64,000 nt of DNA from Halocaridina rubra (lineage: Eukaryota; Arthropoda; Malacostraca; Decapoda; Atyidae). Made by a program: the position numbers and the translations under genes. The DNA is taken from assembly GCA_037179515.1 (NCBI GenBank), contig JAXCGZ010003866.1:88336-152335 (forward strand), in the 5' to 3' direction. Every line of letters starts with the position of its first letter. Within the stretch, counting starts at the first letter, position 1. The notes under the pieces are model-generated. The model was not told where the DNA came from. It ran no database searches and saw only the letters and a program-made list of their open reading frames with translations. This document shows, piece by piece, positions 50,527 through 64,000 of this stretch.

Positions 50527-53500
50527 ATGAATCAGCAAGAGTATTCTGCAGGAGGCAAGTATGCCTCCAAGTTCTTAAGAGAATTATCTGGTCTAAGGAA
50601 ATTAAGTGCTCTTTGCGATGGCACTGTGAAATTGATAGATGGAAGTGTGAAGGTCAGCCGGGCTGTTCTTGCTGCAGGATGTCCATACTTCAAGTAAATA
50701 TGCTAATCATTATATTTATAACTGGGAAAGATATCAGTGCTTAATAGACTTCTTTGGGCCTTAGGTGTCAAGCTTGCTAAAGATGACATTTACTCTAAAA
50801 TATTATTATATATATCGGTACTTGAATCTCATGTAGTTCATTTCTTGCTCTTTTGTAGCAATGCAATATAAAGTTGTCATATCAGTCCTTATGGTAATGT
50901 CAGTAAGCATTATCCATTTATATAAGAAAACTCTTTAACTGTTTTGTTGTAATCATAATGATTATGCTTTGTGATTATTAAGTTTTATTTGAATTTCTTT
51001 TTTTCTATATTGCTCATTTGTAACCATAATTATTGACTTCATTTTTCATATTTTGTGTTTTTTATTGAATTCTTCTTTTTGTGAAATATCTTTGTATACA
51101 TTGTTATCAATGATGTCTTTCATAATTTTTAAATGAATTCACAGCACATTCTTCCTAATAATATTTTGTAGACACTTGTGGAATTTTTTTTTCTTAATAT
51201 TTAATGAATTGTTCTTCCTTTGTGTGTTCACTAGGGTCTTGCTTGAATTTGAGAAGGAAGCCCAGCATGACTTGAGTTCTGAGCAAGATGCAGAACTCGA
51301 TATTACTCAAAAAACTTTTGAAATGATACTAGACTACATATATACCGGTAAAATCACATTAGATTGTGATAATATTCAAGATATACTCCAAGCAAGTGAT
51401 CTTTTACTAATGACAGATCTGAAGGTGAGTGTATGACTATTAATGTCAGTAATACTATAAGTTTATCATATGTCCATAACCTTTCAGTGCTAATTTTTAG
51501 CCTTCCTCCTTCCATCATCTTGGAATAGGGTGGGTTTCATCCAAATGAAGAGCTAAGCAAACTCTTCAACCCATACTTTATTCTCTCTTGCTCCCTTAAT
51601 TTGCATTTTCTTCTGTCTTCCCATGGGTTAGGGACAAGAATACCCCTTCCGTGTTCTTCTTCTTGTAAAAGTCTACTAAATGGGGCAGAGAAAGGAGGGA
51701 ATAGAGACTGTCAGTCCAAATCTTTTTCCTTCTGTTTTGTTGTTTAATGACCTCACAATTTATACACAGTGCTAACTACAGTAATTAATATTATCTCCTA
51801 GTTTCTCAGGCGCTTTTTATTTATTTTTTTAAATTGTGACTTTGTCATTTGACAACATCAGCTCAGACAGAGAACATTTTTACTTTGTGACTTTGTCTTA
51901 ATTGTTTTGTTAATTTGTGTTTCTCAGTTTTTATCTCATAGTCAGCTGTACTTAATATACAGTATTTCCAAATTTGTCTTTGTTCTGTAATATATGTTAC
52001 TTTTCTATTGATATCTATTCTCTTATGTAATACTCATAAATATACAAATGGGGCCGGTATAATTTTCTAGTTAACTATTTTATGAGGTAACACCAGATGT
52101 TGTGATAATAGATTATAAATTGTTTATTTAGCCATTTGCTATTTGTTTGCAGTTTTGACTATAGTTTCTTCAAATAGAGGGATATACAGTGAAGGATAAT
52201 CATAAGATCTCTATGTATTTTTATTGAACTTTTAAATAAATTGCTTTACACGCTTGATTGTAATGTTATTACTGTTTAAGTATCCATATTATAAAATAGC
52301 ATTGCAGCTTTGAATCTGGGAACAATTCTGTCTCTTGTTAAAATATTTTGTCTCTCTTGTTTAGGAATTGTGCATTCAGTACCTTATGGCAGAAATTGAA
52401 GTTGAGAACTGCTTAGGAATACATCAATTTGCACAGCAATTTTCATGTCCAAGGCTAATGTATTTTGCTGAGAAATTTATACATCATCACTTCAAACATA
52501 GGTGAGGGCATCGTCATACTCTTCCCATCCTCACGTTTTCCTTTTTGTTTTTTTGTGTGCCAAAAATAGGAGGAAGGGACTACCAGTAAAGTTAATAATA
52601 GTTGTCACTGTTCTAATTTCATTTCTTAAAGCTCTTTTTTGACAAATACCAATGGAATATTTTTCGTATACAGCATATATGTAAGGCAGCTGTATGTAGA
52701 TATAGTATACTGTAGTATCAAAGACAAGTTATATGTATTGTATTTACTTTTTTAATGAGGAAAGCAAGTTGCTTCATATTCAGATTGTTTTAACTTGAAA
52801 ACTTTCTCCCATGACTTGAGATCGATGAGGATGATGATAGTACATTTAAACAACATGGGAATTTTATTATTACTGTATAATCTTTGTTTTAGAGAGATAG
52901 GTGATACAGTTATGATAAAAACTCTATGCTGGTTAATTCTGCTATCACCATCCTCATTGACCTCGAGTCATGGAAGAAAATGCGAGCAACTCTGATTCAT
53001 CAGGTCATGAGATAAAAAAGGGCATTCACTTGGGGTAACGGCTGCATCGTGTCAAGACCAAAGTCATTCCTAAGGAGGCACTAGCCTAGCCCTTACTAGA
53101 AATGGGAGCCTATTACATAACATTGGATCATCACTGTGTCATCTGTCGTCACAAGAGAATTTGACAAAGTTCTCATTAATTGCAGTTGTTCATTCAATAT
53201 CTCATATATTTATTATTAATTATTCTGCAATTAAAAAACAATTTAAACCATGCTTCTCATTTTTTCAGGCAAATTGTGAGAACTGAAGAATTTCGTTGCT
53301 TAAGTGAAGAAAGACTGAAAAAGCTCCTTAGTCAAGATGGATTGATAGTTAAATCCGAACTTGATATATTAACTGCCCTTGTGGTGTGGCTTAATGTAAA
53401 TCAGACAAAAAATCCAAATGTTGAGTGAGTTCATTACCTTTAGTATTTGTTGATCACTTTTTATATCTTTTTTTATGCACATCGTATTTCTGTATTGTAA

Positions 53501-56500
53501 TATGGTCACCGTGGCAAAGTGGTAATGCTTACGACTCTGAGTCATCAGGTCGAAGGTTCGCGTCCCGTCATGCTCTTAGCATAGAATGGGAATTCACTCA
53601 GGGTAACCATCACATCTGCCAAAACCAAAGTCCCTTAGTAGAAAAGGGAGTCCGTGATGTAAACCTGACCACATATTTATATACTGCAATTTGAAAAACT
53701 AACTTTATTACTACATTGCGTAAAAGTTTACCAAGCTATGTTTAAAATTTGTCTTTCTTTTTGCTCAAAGTTGACTTGTTTATTCTTTCAGCATTCATCC
53801 TGGCATTTGTAATTATAATTCAGTTCAAATACAATTCTATTTGTATTAACTGTTTTTGTTTAGCCTTGGTAAACCAATTAGGACCAAAATTATCTGTTGT
53901 GATAGTTTTATATCTTATTGCTGGGTCTTTTTAACATTTCCTAACACATATATTCATTACTTATTGTTATAATTTATTTATGAATATTCTTTATGATAAA
54001 TAATGGTATGCAATAATAAGATGACCCTTTTCTTACTTTTAATTTGGATTCTCTTTCTCTTCGCCATAAAGTAAAAAATTGCAATGATACAGGGATTCAT
54101 CATATCTTTATCCTTCCTAATCCTTTCTGTCAGCTGTCATTTTGCAAGAAAACATAACAAATTGAGTGAGGATGGGATTACCAACTCGATTGCTACCCTA
54201 TACTATTTAGGCACCTTTTATGACATGCAAAAAATACATGTGAGGTATTCTCTCTGTCCCTCCACCTGGGTTATATAAAGACTGTGTTCTATTTTATGTT
54301 TCTTTTTGTTCTTTCTACGTGCAGGTCTCTTGTAACAAATTGCTTGAGAGAATCCGTTGACTTGAAGTACGACCCAGAATTCCAGCAAGCGTTGCAAGAC
54401 CTAAGAGCGAGTAAACCTCCCTGGGACTCACCTGGTGCAGTCATGGTACTCAGTGCTTTGAAGAAAACACCCAGGATTCGTTCCATCAGGCAGAGGGGCA
54501 TGAAGACAGTATTGGTATGCTGTGATAATGTGGACATTTACTTATTAGATATTCTGAATTCTTCTGGCTATGGCAGTACTTATGGTAAACTTCCGCCAAT
54601 GCCTAGTCCAAGATTGAAGCCATCTCTTGTTGTTGAGGGTATGATTGCTGTTTAATATCTATTCCTTAAGTATATTATGTTTGTCTTTCTACTGATCATG
54701 TGTTTTATGTATTCTTACTAACAAGAATATATTTCCAGTGTTGTATGCACGTACACAACATTTTAATATATTTGTAAATGGTACATTTGGATTATTTTGC
54801 CACATTTGAAAGTGGTACTGTTTATTAAGAAATTAACTTTTTTTATCTACATTAACAAACTCATTTTTCAAGAAAGTATTTATTGCTGATAAATAATCTG
54901 GATAGATGTATTTGTACTTTGTAAATCATTAAATTTGGGCATCACAGTACAGACTCTTCCTTACTCACAAAGAACCCATTTACGAACATTCACAGAGACG
55001 TTAAATACCTACCCATTATCCACCAATGGATTAATGTATGTATTATTGTACTGTACTATAATATTACATTATTGTTACTGTATTAAAATTCATTAATACT
55101 GTATTCTTAATGTTTTATGTAGTATTTAGGTGCTATAGCCTAAGTACTTTACAGCACTGCTTATTTATGCAATGTACAGTACTTTTCTTTTAACCTAAAC
55201 ACAACTTACAATTTTACTTAAGAACGTACTTCTGGAACCTATCTCGTTCGTAAATTGAGGAGTGTTTGTATCTCAGTGCAGCCACTAACTAAGCTTTTTC
55301 TGCGATTCATAATGCTCTATATTTTTAAAACGTTTTTATTTATATATTATTTATCACTTAGGTTTATCTGCACTTGGTACAACTTAGTCTATAAATCATT
55401 ATATTTGGATATCACAGAGATTCTAGTAAGTTTTTTGACATTTTTTTGAATTAACGAATTTGATTATGATATTCTAGTATTGGGTAAATATTTGGAAAAA
55501 TAAACCGATCCACATGCTTTTAGGGAAAAAGCCTACAAGGAAATAATCCCCCTAGAAAAAAAAATAACTTTAAACCTAAATTGAAACCTACCTAGAGGTA
55601 TTTTTTTCCTTGGGGGATTATTTCTTTATACTAACCCACACTCATATGCTGTGTGTATCTTAAGAATTTACTAGCCAGAATAGAGGATATGTGGGTTGTC
55701 AATCCATTCCACCGTGAATCATTTTTTTTTTTGCCAATAAGTAACTGATTTAGGTATATTAAAACTCATCTTCCTTAGCAAGGTGAGTGTTTCATTTAAA
55801 AAAAAAGTAATATTGTCTTCTGATTTTTCATAGTAGCTATGGATTTATTTATAATCACATGACAAAATTCTGTTTTTCGGCATCTCATGTAAATATTAGA
55901 AAACAGATGAATGATAAGAGTTGCTTTATGAGAGAGTAAATGAATAGGTGGCTCGGTTTTTGAAATCCCTAATGTATTGTTTATCAGTATTTATTTTGTA
56001 TCTGTAAATATCGAGCAGATAACATGTACAAAGGTATAAACTTGTTACTACAATCGAATAAATGCATTAACATATGTGATAACATGAAATATATATTGCC
56101 TCTGTCTAGCAGTCAAACCTAAGACACATCATTAGTGTGAAAGTGCGCTACCAAGTACACCACCTGCGGTCTAAAAGAAGAAGCATTCCTCACAGTTAAC
56201 TGTTATGCTAGAGAATAGATGCATTATTCTGAATGCTTTTTGTTCATATTACAGCTTTTTCTCAATGTCACCCATGGCTTCGTACAAGTAAAGTAGGTTT
56301 TTGCACTTCAGGGGGATTCCTGTTTGCTCTCGGTGGTGCAGACAAGAACAGGCAATTGAAGTGCGACGTTCAGCGCTACGACCCATGTACTAATAGCTGG
56401 AAGGCGATGATGCCATTGCCCTATGCATGTTGCTCCCCAAAAGTCGTAGCAAACGCTGGCAAGATATACGTGACCGGAGGTAACGATGTAAATGATGTAA

Positions 56501-59500
56501 GTTCACAAGATGAATTTATTGATTTAATTTTTATCATATTTTCTTTTCTTACACTTCAAAAGTCTTTATGTAGATATTCTTTTCATTTAAATTTTTATTC
56601 AGATCCCGTTTCTGAGTTGGATGACATGAAAAGTTTATACTCTTGAGCTGAGTAGACCTGGAACCTGTAAAAGTGCAGGAAAAGATTTTATTGAATTCCC
56701 ACTTACGTGTTGTGATACTACAGCTGAAGGTCTGTTGGACTTCAAATGGACTGTCCAGGACAGCTCGATGTTCAGTCTTCCTTAGGTTACAGTTCTTTTT
56801 CTATACCTACATCAACACTGAATGTTTTTTGACATTTGGTACACATCTATTATTCCTTCACTTCTAACAAGTTGTCGAATTAGATATTCTGTATACTAAC
56901 AAACCAGAGCTACAGCGTGCAAGGTAATAATAGATATGCAAGATATACTTAACACTTAGTTTATTTAGTTATACACTTATTTTACGCCTCAATGCCCCCT
57001 TCCCCTTAAGGTAAAATCTTAATCCTTTTCGTGCCCACAAGACTACTGCTCTCTCACTGCTTCTGACTTTTGTATCACCAAGATGGCAGAGCGTGGTATT
57101 CATGGGCATGCCTCCACCAATAGGCTTCCAGAGAAGGGGAGTACAACCAATTACCCATAGTGTGCGGGGCGTGACTAAAGGAACGCCAATTGGGAACAAG
57201 GAACATTCTAACATAAGTGCCTATATGTGTACTTTCTACCTATACATCTTCCCAAGTACACATGTATATATGTTGTGGAGGCTTGCTTTCGGTTCTCGTG
57301 AGAACAATACAGAAATGTGAGACATTTCTAACCTCCATCGATCAGGGACACAGAGGTGTGAGAGGCCTATGGATCGAACCATAGATCTTGTCATCTCTCT
57401 GTAAACACACACTTTACACAGGACACCACACGGGAAATGTCACGTTACACCACTTGGGTCACGCATGACAGCACAGGGGTATTGTCATGTTACATGACTT
57501 GGGTAAAATTACTTTATGTCAAAGTCACAACACTCCCCATCTCCATTGCTCTTTGCTTTATGTTTTCTTCATGCCCAGGCCCGTTGAGGGCAGTTTTCTT
57601 TGCCTGTCCTGGTTAATGAAAAAAAAAAAGTTGATTGGGGTGGGGAATGAGGTTCAGGGGTATTGTCATGTTACATGACTTGGGTAAAATCACTTTATGT
57701 CAAAGTCACAACACTCCCCATCTCCATTGCTCTTTGCTTTATGTTTTCTTCATGCCCAGGCCCGTTGAGGGCAATTTTCTTTGCCTGTCCTGGTTAATGA
57801 AAAAAAAAAAGTTGATTGGGGTGGGGAATGAGGTTCAGGATTTTGAATTCTTACTCAAATATTGATGCCTAATTATGTGAAAAATTATTAGTATTTTAAA
57901 TACTTCTTTATTAACCCTTAACAGATTTTTTTTTTTTTCATGAAGAATTTCATTCTGGGTCATATTTATATATTTTTTCAATAAGGATACACTGCATGGG
58001 AAGCATAACATATAATCGTTTTTAAAATTAGCAATTTTTCATAAGAAAAAAGCACTTAGCTTCTTATTACTTCATCTGGATGGAACCATGTACGCTTGTA
58101 CTTTAGAACAAACATAAGTGTTTCTATTCAAATACGAAAGTAAAAGAAAAGGTTTTAATGCCCATGTTAACGTGTGATATTCCAAAAAAAGCACAAAATA
58201 CAGAAAAGGATATGACAGGATAATATGTTAGGAGGTTAAAATCAGATTTTCTGTTTAATTTTACATACTCAGAAGCTTGTCATAGACCTTAGTTCACAAA
58301 ACATTTGCTAAATGAAGGAGAAAATTGGCAAAATCAATAATTTCTACCTACAGTAAATAATTATTTTAAATACTAATATGGTTTTGCATATATAGGTATC
58401 ATTATTTGATAAGAAGACTATATTACCAATAATCTATATGGAGCCTTACTAATCATTGCCTGCAGGTAGATAGACCAACTACAGGGGGTCCTCGATTTAC
58501 GCTGTCCTCATATTTGTCGTTACAACGCAACTTATAGAAATTATTTTGCTTCTTTTTTTTATAAATATTGGCCTGTATTATGTCTCCCAAGTGTAAAGCA
58601 AACTCTTTTGACAGTGATGAAAAGAAAGGGAAAAGCATCACCTTGGAAGTAACACTATAGATAGTGAAACACATGGAAAAGGGAGAAACTTTACTATTGC
58701 ATTAGCATAGGTGGGTGACGTAGATGCTTATTTAGGTGTGTTCCGACTTTCACTGAAATTGGGTTACGTCATGTTTCAGAATCAGAACACTGATGTAAGT
58801 CATGGACCCCCTATAATGTCAACGGAGATAACACTGCTGCTTGTTGCATTTAATGATGCAGGAAATACGATATTCAGTTGTAATTTATTCTAACAATGCA
58901 GTCTTACAGGAGATTTCAGTAAAAACAAATTATGTTTTTTATATATCTGTTATGGTTCATAAGATAAAGTGTGCTAGTACTAATATTTTTTTTTTTAATT
59001 ATACATTCAGTAGAATTGTTGAATAGAGTACAGTACCTCTGTTAATGAACTTTGTTGTCTAATGGGGATTCCCCATAAACTCATCTTTATATTGGCCTTT
59101 GTGTTCCATTGATACTCCTTTCAGGTGTTATCGTTTTTTTTTTTTTATATATATATTTGCTTCATATTTTTCAGCAAGAACTACATATTGATAGGTTTGA
59201 AGAATTTGACATTTACACCAACCAGTGGAAGCCCTTGCCCTCGTTAGCATTTCCACGAAGAGGAGCTGCAATGACTATGTCAAATGATAAAGTGTACTAC
59301 ATTGGTGGCTCCCCCTGGCAAGAATGCGCTGATGGAGTTCCATACCGTCGGGTGAATGATGCAGTTGATTATTTCTCCATCAGTGAAGAAGTAAGATAGA
59401 AAAACTTAATTACCTTGTTAATATAAAGGAATTGATTACAATGTTAGTTAACAATATTTAAAAAGTTTTCATCATATATTCGCACAATGGCTTAAATTTT

Positions 59501-62364
59501 CCACGAGTTAGTTAGCACGTGACTTGGATTTTTTCCTGTACAGAATTATATATATTTATTAAAAAAAATATTTGTCATATTGTTACTTTCTTCATCTGTA
59601 TCTGGAATTCATGAGTAGCAGTTCTTACGGATTAACTATTACTGACGTGAAGTACTTTATAGCATACAGTATATTATTTAAACAAAACTATACATGATAG
59701 TCCTCGTAAATATCAGTTATGCTTACATCTAGTTAAGGTATTAGCAGTTATCAAAAATATATGAAACAAGCCAGACAAGAACCATATTAACTGTACTCCT
59801 TTATTTCTCCATCAGTGAAGAAGTAAGATAGAAAAACTTAATTACCTTGTTAATATAAAGGAATTGATTACAATGTTAGTTAACAATATTTAAAAAGTTT
59901 TCATCATATATTCGCACAATGGCATTTTTATGACTGTGGCAAAGCAGTAGCGCTTGCAACTTAGAGTTGTTAGGTCGAGGGTTCATGGCCTGCCACAGTC
60001 TGAGGTTAAAAAGGGTATTCATTCAGGGTAATGATCACACCTGCCAAAACAAAAATTCTTTTGCAAGAAGGCACCATCCTAACCCTTAGTAGAAAAAGGA
60101 GTCCGTGGTGTAAAACTGATCAGTGCGATACTAACATATTTTTAAAAAGGGTATTCATTCAGGGTAACGATCACACCTGCCAAAACCAAAATTATTTTGC
60201 AAGGCACCGTCCTAGCCCCTAGTAGAAAAAGGAGTCCGTGGCGTAAAACTGATCAGTGCGATACTGATATGTTTTGAAAGAGAGTTTACATACAATATTG
60301 AATTCTCAGATTTTGTAGTGAAATAGGAAAGTCTGTGTTGTATTTGATGATATACAGTAACAGTTTTAAAATGAACAAGAAGAATGTAAGATGTAAACAA
60401 GTTACTTTTGGATTTTTGACAAGAACACAGAATAAATGAAAATTAATAACTCGTGAGTAAAAATTGCAGTTGTGAAAAGAATATAAGCAGAAATTCATTA
60501 TTTTTATTATTCTCATTTTAAAATGAATAATTAATGGTAATTGCTATGTATGTTTTACTTATAATAATCATAGCCATCATTCTGCTCACAGTCTCTGATG
60601 AAGATTTCATATATCTTTAATAATTCATATTTCAACTCATCTCTCTGTGACATTTGTAGAATTTACAACCTTACTGCTCTCATGATTCATTTCTTGCTAA
60701 TAGTAATTTGGGTTTCAATTTTTGTACTTTTTGTGAATAAAATATTTTTTCTTGCTGAAAGTGGCCTGCTTAGTATTGATGAGATATGCAGTAACTTTCT
60801 GACTAGTCTTTGATAACATGCTTAAAGAAAATAAGAGAAAATTAGTTTTAGATCTTGTTATTTATGTTCATCATTAGATTTAATGCTCCGTAATTTGGTT
60901 TAGATATGTGCTGATTTATATAGATGTGTGAAGGATAGATTTAAATTTTTTATAATAATTCGTCATTTTTCAAGCTTTTATTCTTACTCAGATTTTATTT
61001 CATTATTATTTTTAAGCATTTTACAAAAAAGAAGTGAAGTGTTTTTCCCATACAGTAATTGGAATATTACACCTAGTAAATGGGATTGAAGATTAAGTAA
61101 ATACGTATTTTAATATTCAACAAATATACTGTTAGTCTGAGAGATCAAATTAAATGTATTGGGCTACAGGCAGGTAAACATATGTATTCTTTTCATAAGA
61201 ATTTTTGCCTATATTTTGAAAGTAACATTGCTTCATATATAAATATGTATTATAATATTTTTAGATTCTGTATTATTATTGCACTACATCCGGAATCTCT
61301 TTAAGTAGATCATTTGACAAGAATACATATACAGTATATCATTAGAAATAACAAATGCTACCCTAAAGCCTCAAATATTATATTTGTATGTATATTTTGA
61401 AAGTACAAGACTCCATAGACCAGTTGTGTCAAATGCAGGGCCTGTAGGCCTCATATGGCCAGCCACCCTCCTATATGGGCCTGAGGCACTTGTATAGGCC
61501 AAAGAGTACAAAGTTACTGGGAACAGTAGTACCAGATATATTGGTAAGTAATTACTTTATTTTCTTTGTTCATATGTTAGTAGGTTACTAGGGAACAAGA
61601 CTTCAGACTAAATCCACCTATATTTGTTATTATTGTTATTATTATGTTACTTTCGTAATAAGTAGTCTCAACGTACTGTATTCTCTGAGAATATATCATG
61701 CACTGGGGTGAATGAGTATGATAACCCTCTCCTAGACATTTGGATACCACTGCTTCTATCAAATGTGGATTGTCAAGAGAGAGTTTTGAACTATCAAAAT
61801 ATATACGTATTTTTTACTATTTCTGCTTTCAGTTGGATAGCTTTCACTTGTAGGCTTAATACTTGGGTGTGTTATATTCACTTAATATAGCTTTGTCACA
61901 GATTATTTTACATCCCATAGGTGTGGGCCGCTGGACCTCAACTCAAAGAAAGAAGAAGTCTAGCTACCGCGGTGTCTTTCGATGAGAACATCTTCGTTAT
62001 AGGAGGCCTGAGACCCATTGAATGTCCCAGCGCCCGGGATAGCTTGAAAGTGACGGGCACTGAAGTATTGTTTTGCGTAACCCCGCAAACTTGGACCCCT
62101 CTTGGAAAGTTCCTTATACCAAATGAAGCTAAGTACCAACCAACGGCAGTGGCTACTGAAGATATATTGTTACTTATTGGAAAGAGTGACCCTACGAACA
62201 AAAACTTTAATGTTTTTACCATGGAAAGCATGGGATGGGTACCTCTCCCGAGGGAAGAGAGTGAAAATATTTTGTTTAATGGAGCAAGAAGATTTTGCAG
62301 CTTTCATTTATTTAGGTTGCCTGCTGCTGTCATGCAAGATTTACAAGTTAGCTGTGAAACCTAA
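50527..62364 (+). CDS. GAN: Gigaxonin-like BTB-BACK-Kelch protein (CUL3 adaptor)
   Basis: Eight in-frame exons: 50527-50693, 51235-51424, 52365-52501, 53269-53424, 54325-54638, 56255-56496, 59175-59390 and 61921-62364 (1866 nt, 621 residues; the family is about 600). The BTB domain spans about 15-122 (CDGTVKLIDG, AVLAAGCPYF, ILDYIYTGKI, IQDILQASDLLLMTDLK). BACK follows (CLGIHQFAQQFSC, TEEFRCLSEERLKKL). Kelch-type blades contain FALGG, IYVTGG, VYYIGG and IFVIGG. Gigaxonin-specific similarity is strong in IQDI(L)QASDLLL.TDLK, LKERRS...FVIGGLR and the C-terminal FRLP region, so gigaxonin is preferred to other KLHL proteins. It is expected to link CUL3 E3 ligase to substrates; in vertebrates these include intermediate-filament proteins. 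The ATG is the first in the BTB frame. Introns contain SINEs and a duplicated exon end. Confidence 0.9.
51497..51725. repeat. R3 dispersed repeat, copy e
   Basis: A diverged copy in gigaxonin intron 2. TTGTAAAAGTCTACTAAATG followed by GGGCAGAG matches the block at 4436-4460, and CCCTTCCGTGTTC matches CCTCCATGTTCC. Confidence 0.65.
52930..53125 (+). repeat. SINE-A copy 9 (degenerate)
   Basis: The head is badly decayed. AGGGCATTCACTTGGGGTAA, AAGACCAAAGTC and CTAGCCCTTACTAGAAATGG identify the body. In gigaxonin intron 3. Confidence 0.65.
53504..53670 (+). mobile_element. SINE-A copy 10 (old class, internally deleted)
   Basis: GGTCACCGTGGCAAAGTGG, GGTCGAAGGTTCGCGTCCCG and CATCTGCCAAAACCAAAGTC, then a jump to TAGTAGAAAAGGGAGTCCG. 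About 20-25 bp of the body is missing. In gigaxonin intron 4. Confidence 0.85.
54948..55270. mobile_element. Tigger/pogo-type MITE candidate
   Basis: The left end (AGACTCTTCCTTACTCACAA...TTTACGAAC) and right end (GTTCGTAAATTGAGGAGTGT) are imperfect inverted repeats of the kind found in Tigger-like elements. The middle is non-coding and rich in TACTGTA motifs. In gigaxonin intron 5. Confidence 0.5.
55537..55626. repeat. Short inverted repeat
   Basis: AAGGAAATAATCCCCCTAG at the left answers TTGGGGGATTATTTCTT at the right, with about 45 bp between. Confidence 0.6.
56097..56185 (-). repeat. tRNA-like fragment
   Basis: On the minus strand GGTGTACTTGGTAGCGCAC resembles an A-box region and TTAGGTTTGACTGC a B-box region. 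It is probably a SINE or tRNA relic. It ends about 70 bp before gigaxonin exon 6. Confidence 0.45.
57474..57839. repeat. 181-bp direct tandem duplication containing R2
   Basis: 57474-57654 and 57655-57839 are nearly identical (CAGGGGTATTGTCATG to AATGAGGTTCAGG). Each unit contains a minus-strand R2 core (CATGCCCAGGCCCGTTGAGG, then GCCTGTCCTGGTTAATG and an A tract). In gigaxonin intron 6. Confidence 0.93.
58480..58812 (+). mobile_element. Decayed Tigger transposon fragment with terminal inverted repeats
   Basis: Left end CAGGGGGTCCTCGATTTACG and right end CATGGACCCCCTAT are inverted. Inside, from about 58581, the frame reads MSPKCKANSFDSDEKKGK followed by SITLEV and then a stop. This is like the N-terminus of Tigger/pogo transposases before their helix-turn-helix. 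The rest is deleted or shifted. In gigaxonin intron 6. Confidence 0.75.
59369..59923 (+). repeat. 123-bp direct duplication of a gigaxonin exon end and donor
   Basis: 59369-59491 recurs at 59801-59923 without a visible mismatch. The copy includes the last 22 bp of exon 7 (FSISEE) plus its GTAAGA donor and 101 bp of intron, and lies within intron 7. Confidence 0.93.
59932..60255 (+). mobile_element. SINE-A copy 11 with tandemly duplicated tail
   Basis: Old-class head (GACTGTGGCAAAGCAGTAG, GGTCGAGGGTTCATGG). The body and 3' end occur twice, offset 136 bp (AAAGGGTATTCATTCAGGG at 60011 and 60147, each ending GTGTAAAACTGATCAG or GCGTAAAACTGATCAG). Confidence 0.88.
60256..61414. other. Gigaxonin intron 7, nothing recognised
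   Basis: AT-rich sequence with no long repeat and no convincing coding signal. Confidence 0.5.
61415..61500. repeat. hAT-like transposon tip
   Basis: CAGTTGTGTCAAATGCAGGG and CCTGTAGGCC resemble the terminal repeat of hAT elements, which typically starts CAG..GTGTCAAA followed by GGCC-rich sequence. The other end was not found. Confidence 0.35.
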
Positions 62365-62458
62365 ACAGCTAAATGATGAATATATATTTATTAGCTGCAG
62401 ATAGATAGATGTTTTGTATTTTTTGTATGTATGCTGTATATATATACATACATACATA

Positions 62459-64000
<1,542 letters not shown>

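Noticed and set aside
57330..57475. tRNA-like B box GGTTCGATCC on the minus strand near 57375
   Set aside because: No matching A box at the right distance was found; left as unassigned intron sequence.

Overview
This window is animal nuclear DNA. It is AT-rich and full of long (TA)n, (CT/GA)n, (TTA)n and (GT)n microsatellites. Genes carry many short exons with GT..AG introns, and SINE, LINE and Tigger/pogo relics are scattered through introns and intergenic DNA. The simple-repeat load and the arthropod-like proteins suggest a decapod crustacean (shrimp or crayfish type). That assignment is inference; nothing in the window proves a species.

Five protein-coding genes can be reconstructed. (1) Plus strand, 2078-20095: 19 exons of a von Willebrand factor A domain-containing protein 7 (VWA7)-like membrane protein. 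Its 5' exon(s), including any signal peptide, lie upstream of the window. Its stop codon is followed in frame by a 130-codon serine-rich open frame (20096-20488), a candidate stop-codon readthrough. (2) Minus strand, 26483-22253: three exons of an unrecognised 675-residue secreted/membrane-anchored protein, convergent with VWA7. (3) Plus strand, 36128-40083: four coding exons of Mediator subunit 21 (MED21, 146 aa). (4) Minus strand, 45422-42324: an uninterrupted 1032-codon gene with a Ulp1/C48-peptidase-like region, three copies of an unnamed ~60-residue repeat, a GATA-like zinc finger and C2H2-like fingers. A non-coding first exon and a CRE-containing promoter lie near 47.7-47.8 kb. (5) Plus strand, 50527-62364: eight exons of a BTB-BACK-Kelch protein that matches gigaxonin (GAN/KLHL16), a CUL3 ubiquitin-ligase adaptor. 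Genes 4 and 5 are divergently transcribed.

The region from about 26.5 to 36.1 kb has no supportable gene. It holds microsatellites, a nearly continuous LINE reverse-transcriptase fragment, SINEs, a 92-bp tandem repeat and a perfect 89-bp inverted repeat. Recurrent repeat families named here are: SINE-A (tRNA-derived, about 190 bp, eleven copies in two divergence classes); R2 (a T-tract followed by a CCGGGACAGGC-like core, also amplified into a 75-bp minisatellite inside a VWA7 intron); and R3 (a GGGGTGG-containing element). Several palindromic or foldback elements sit inside or around microsatellites. A deleted Tigger transposon lies about 95 bp after the gigaxonin stop.

The genes do not form a functional cluster: the set mixes transcription (MED21), ubiquitin/SUMO-type proteolysis (gigaxonin, the C48-like protein) and extracellular/membrane proteins. 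The strongest candidates for something undescribed are the VWA7 readthrough tail, the C48-repeat-zinc-finger protein and the microsatellite-embedded foldback elements.
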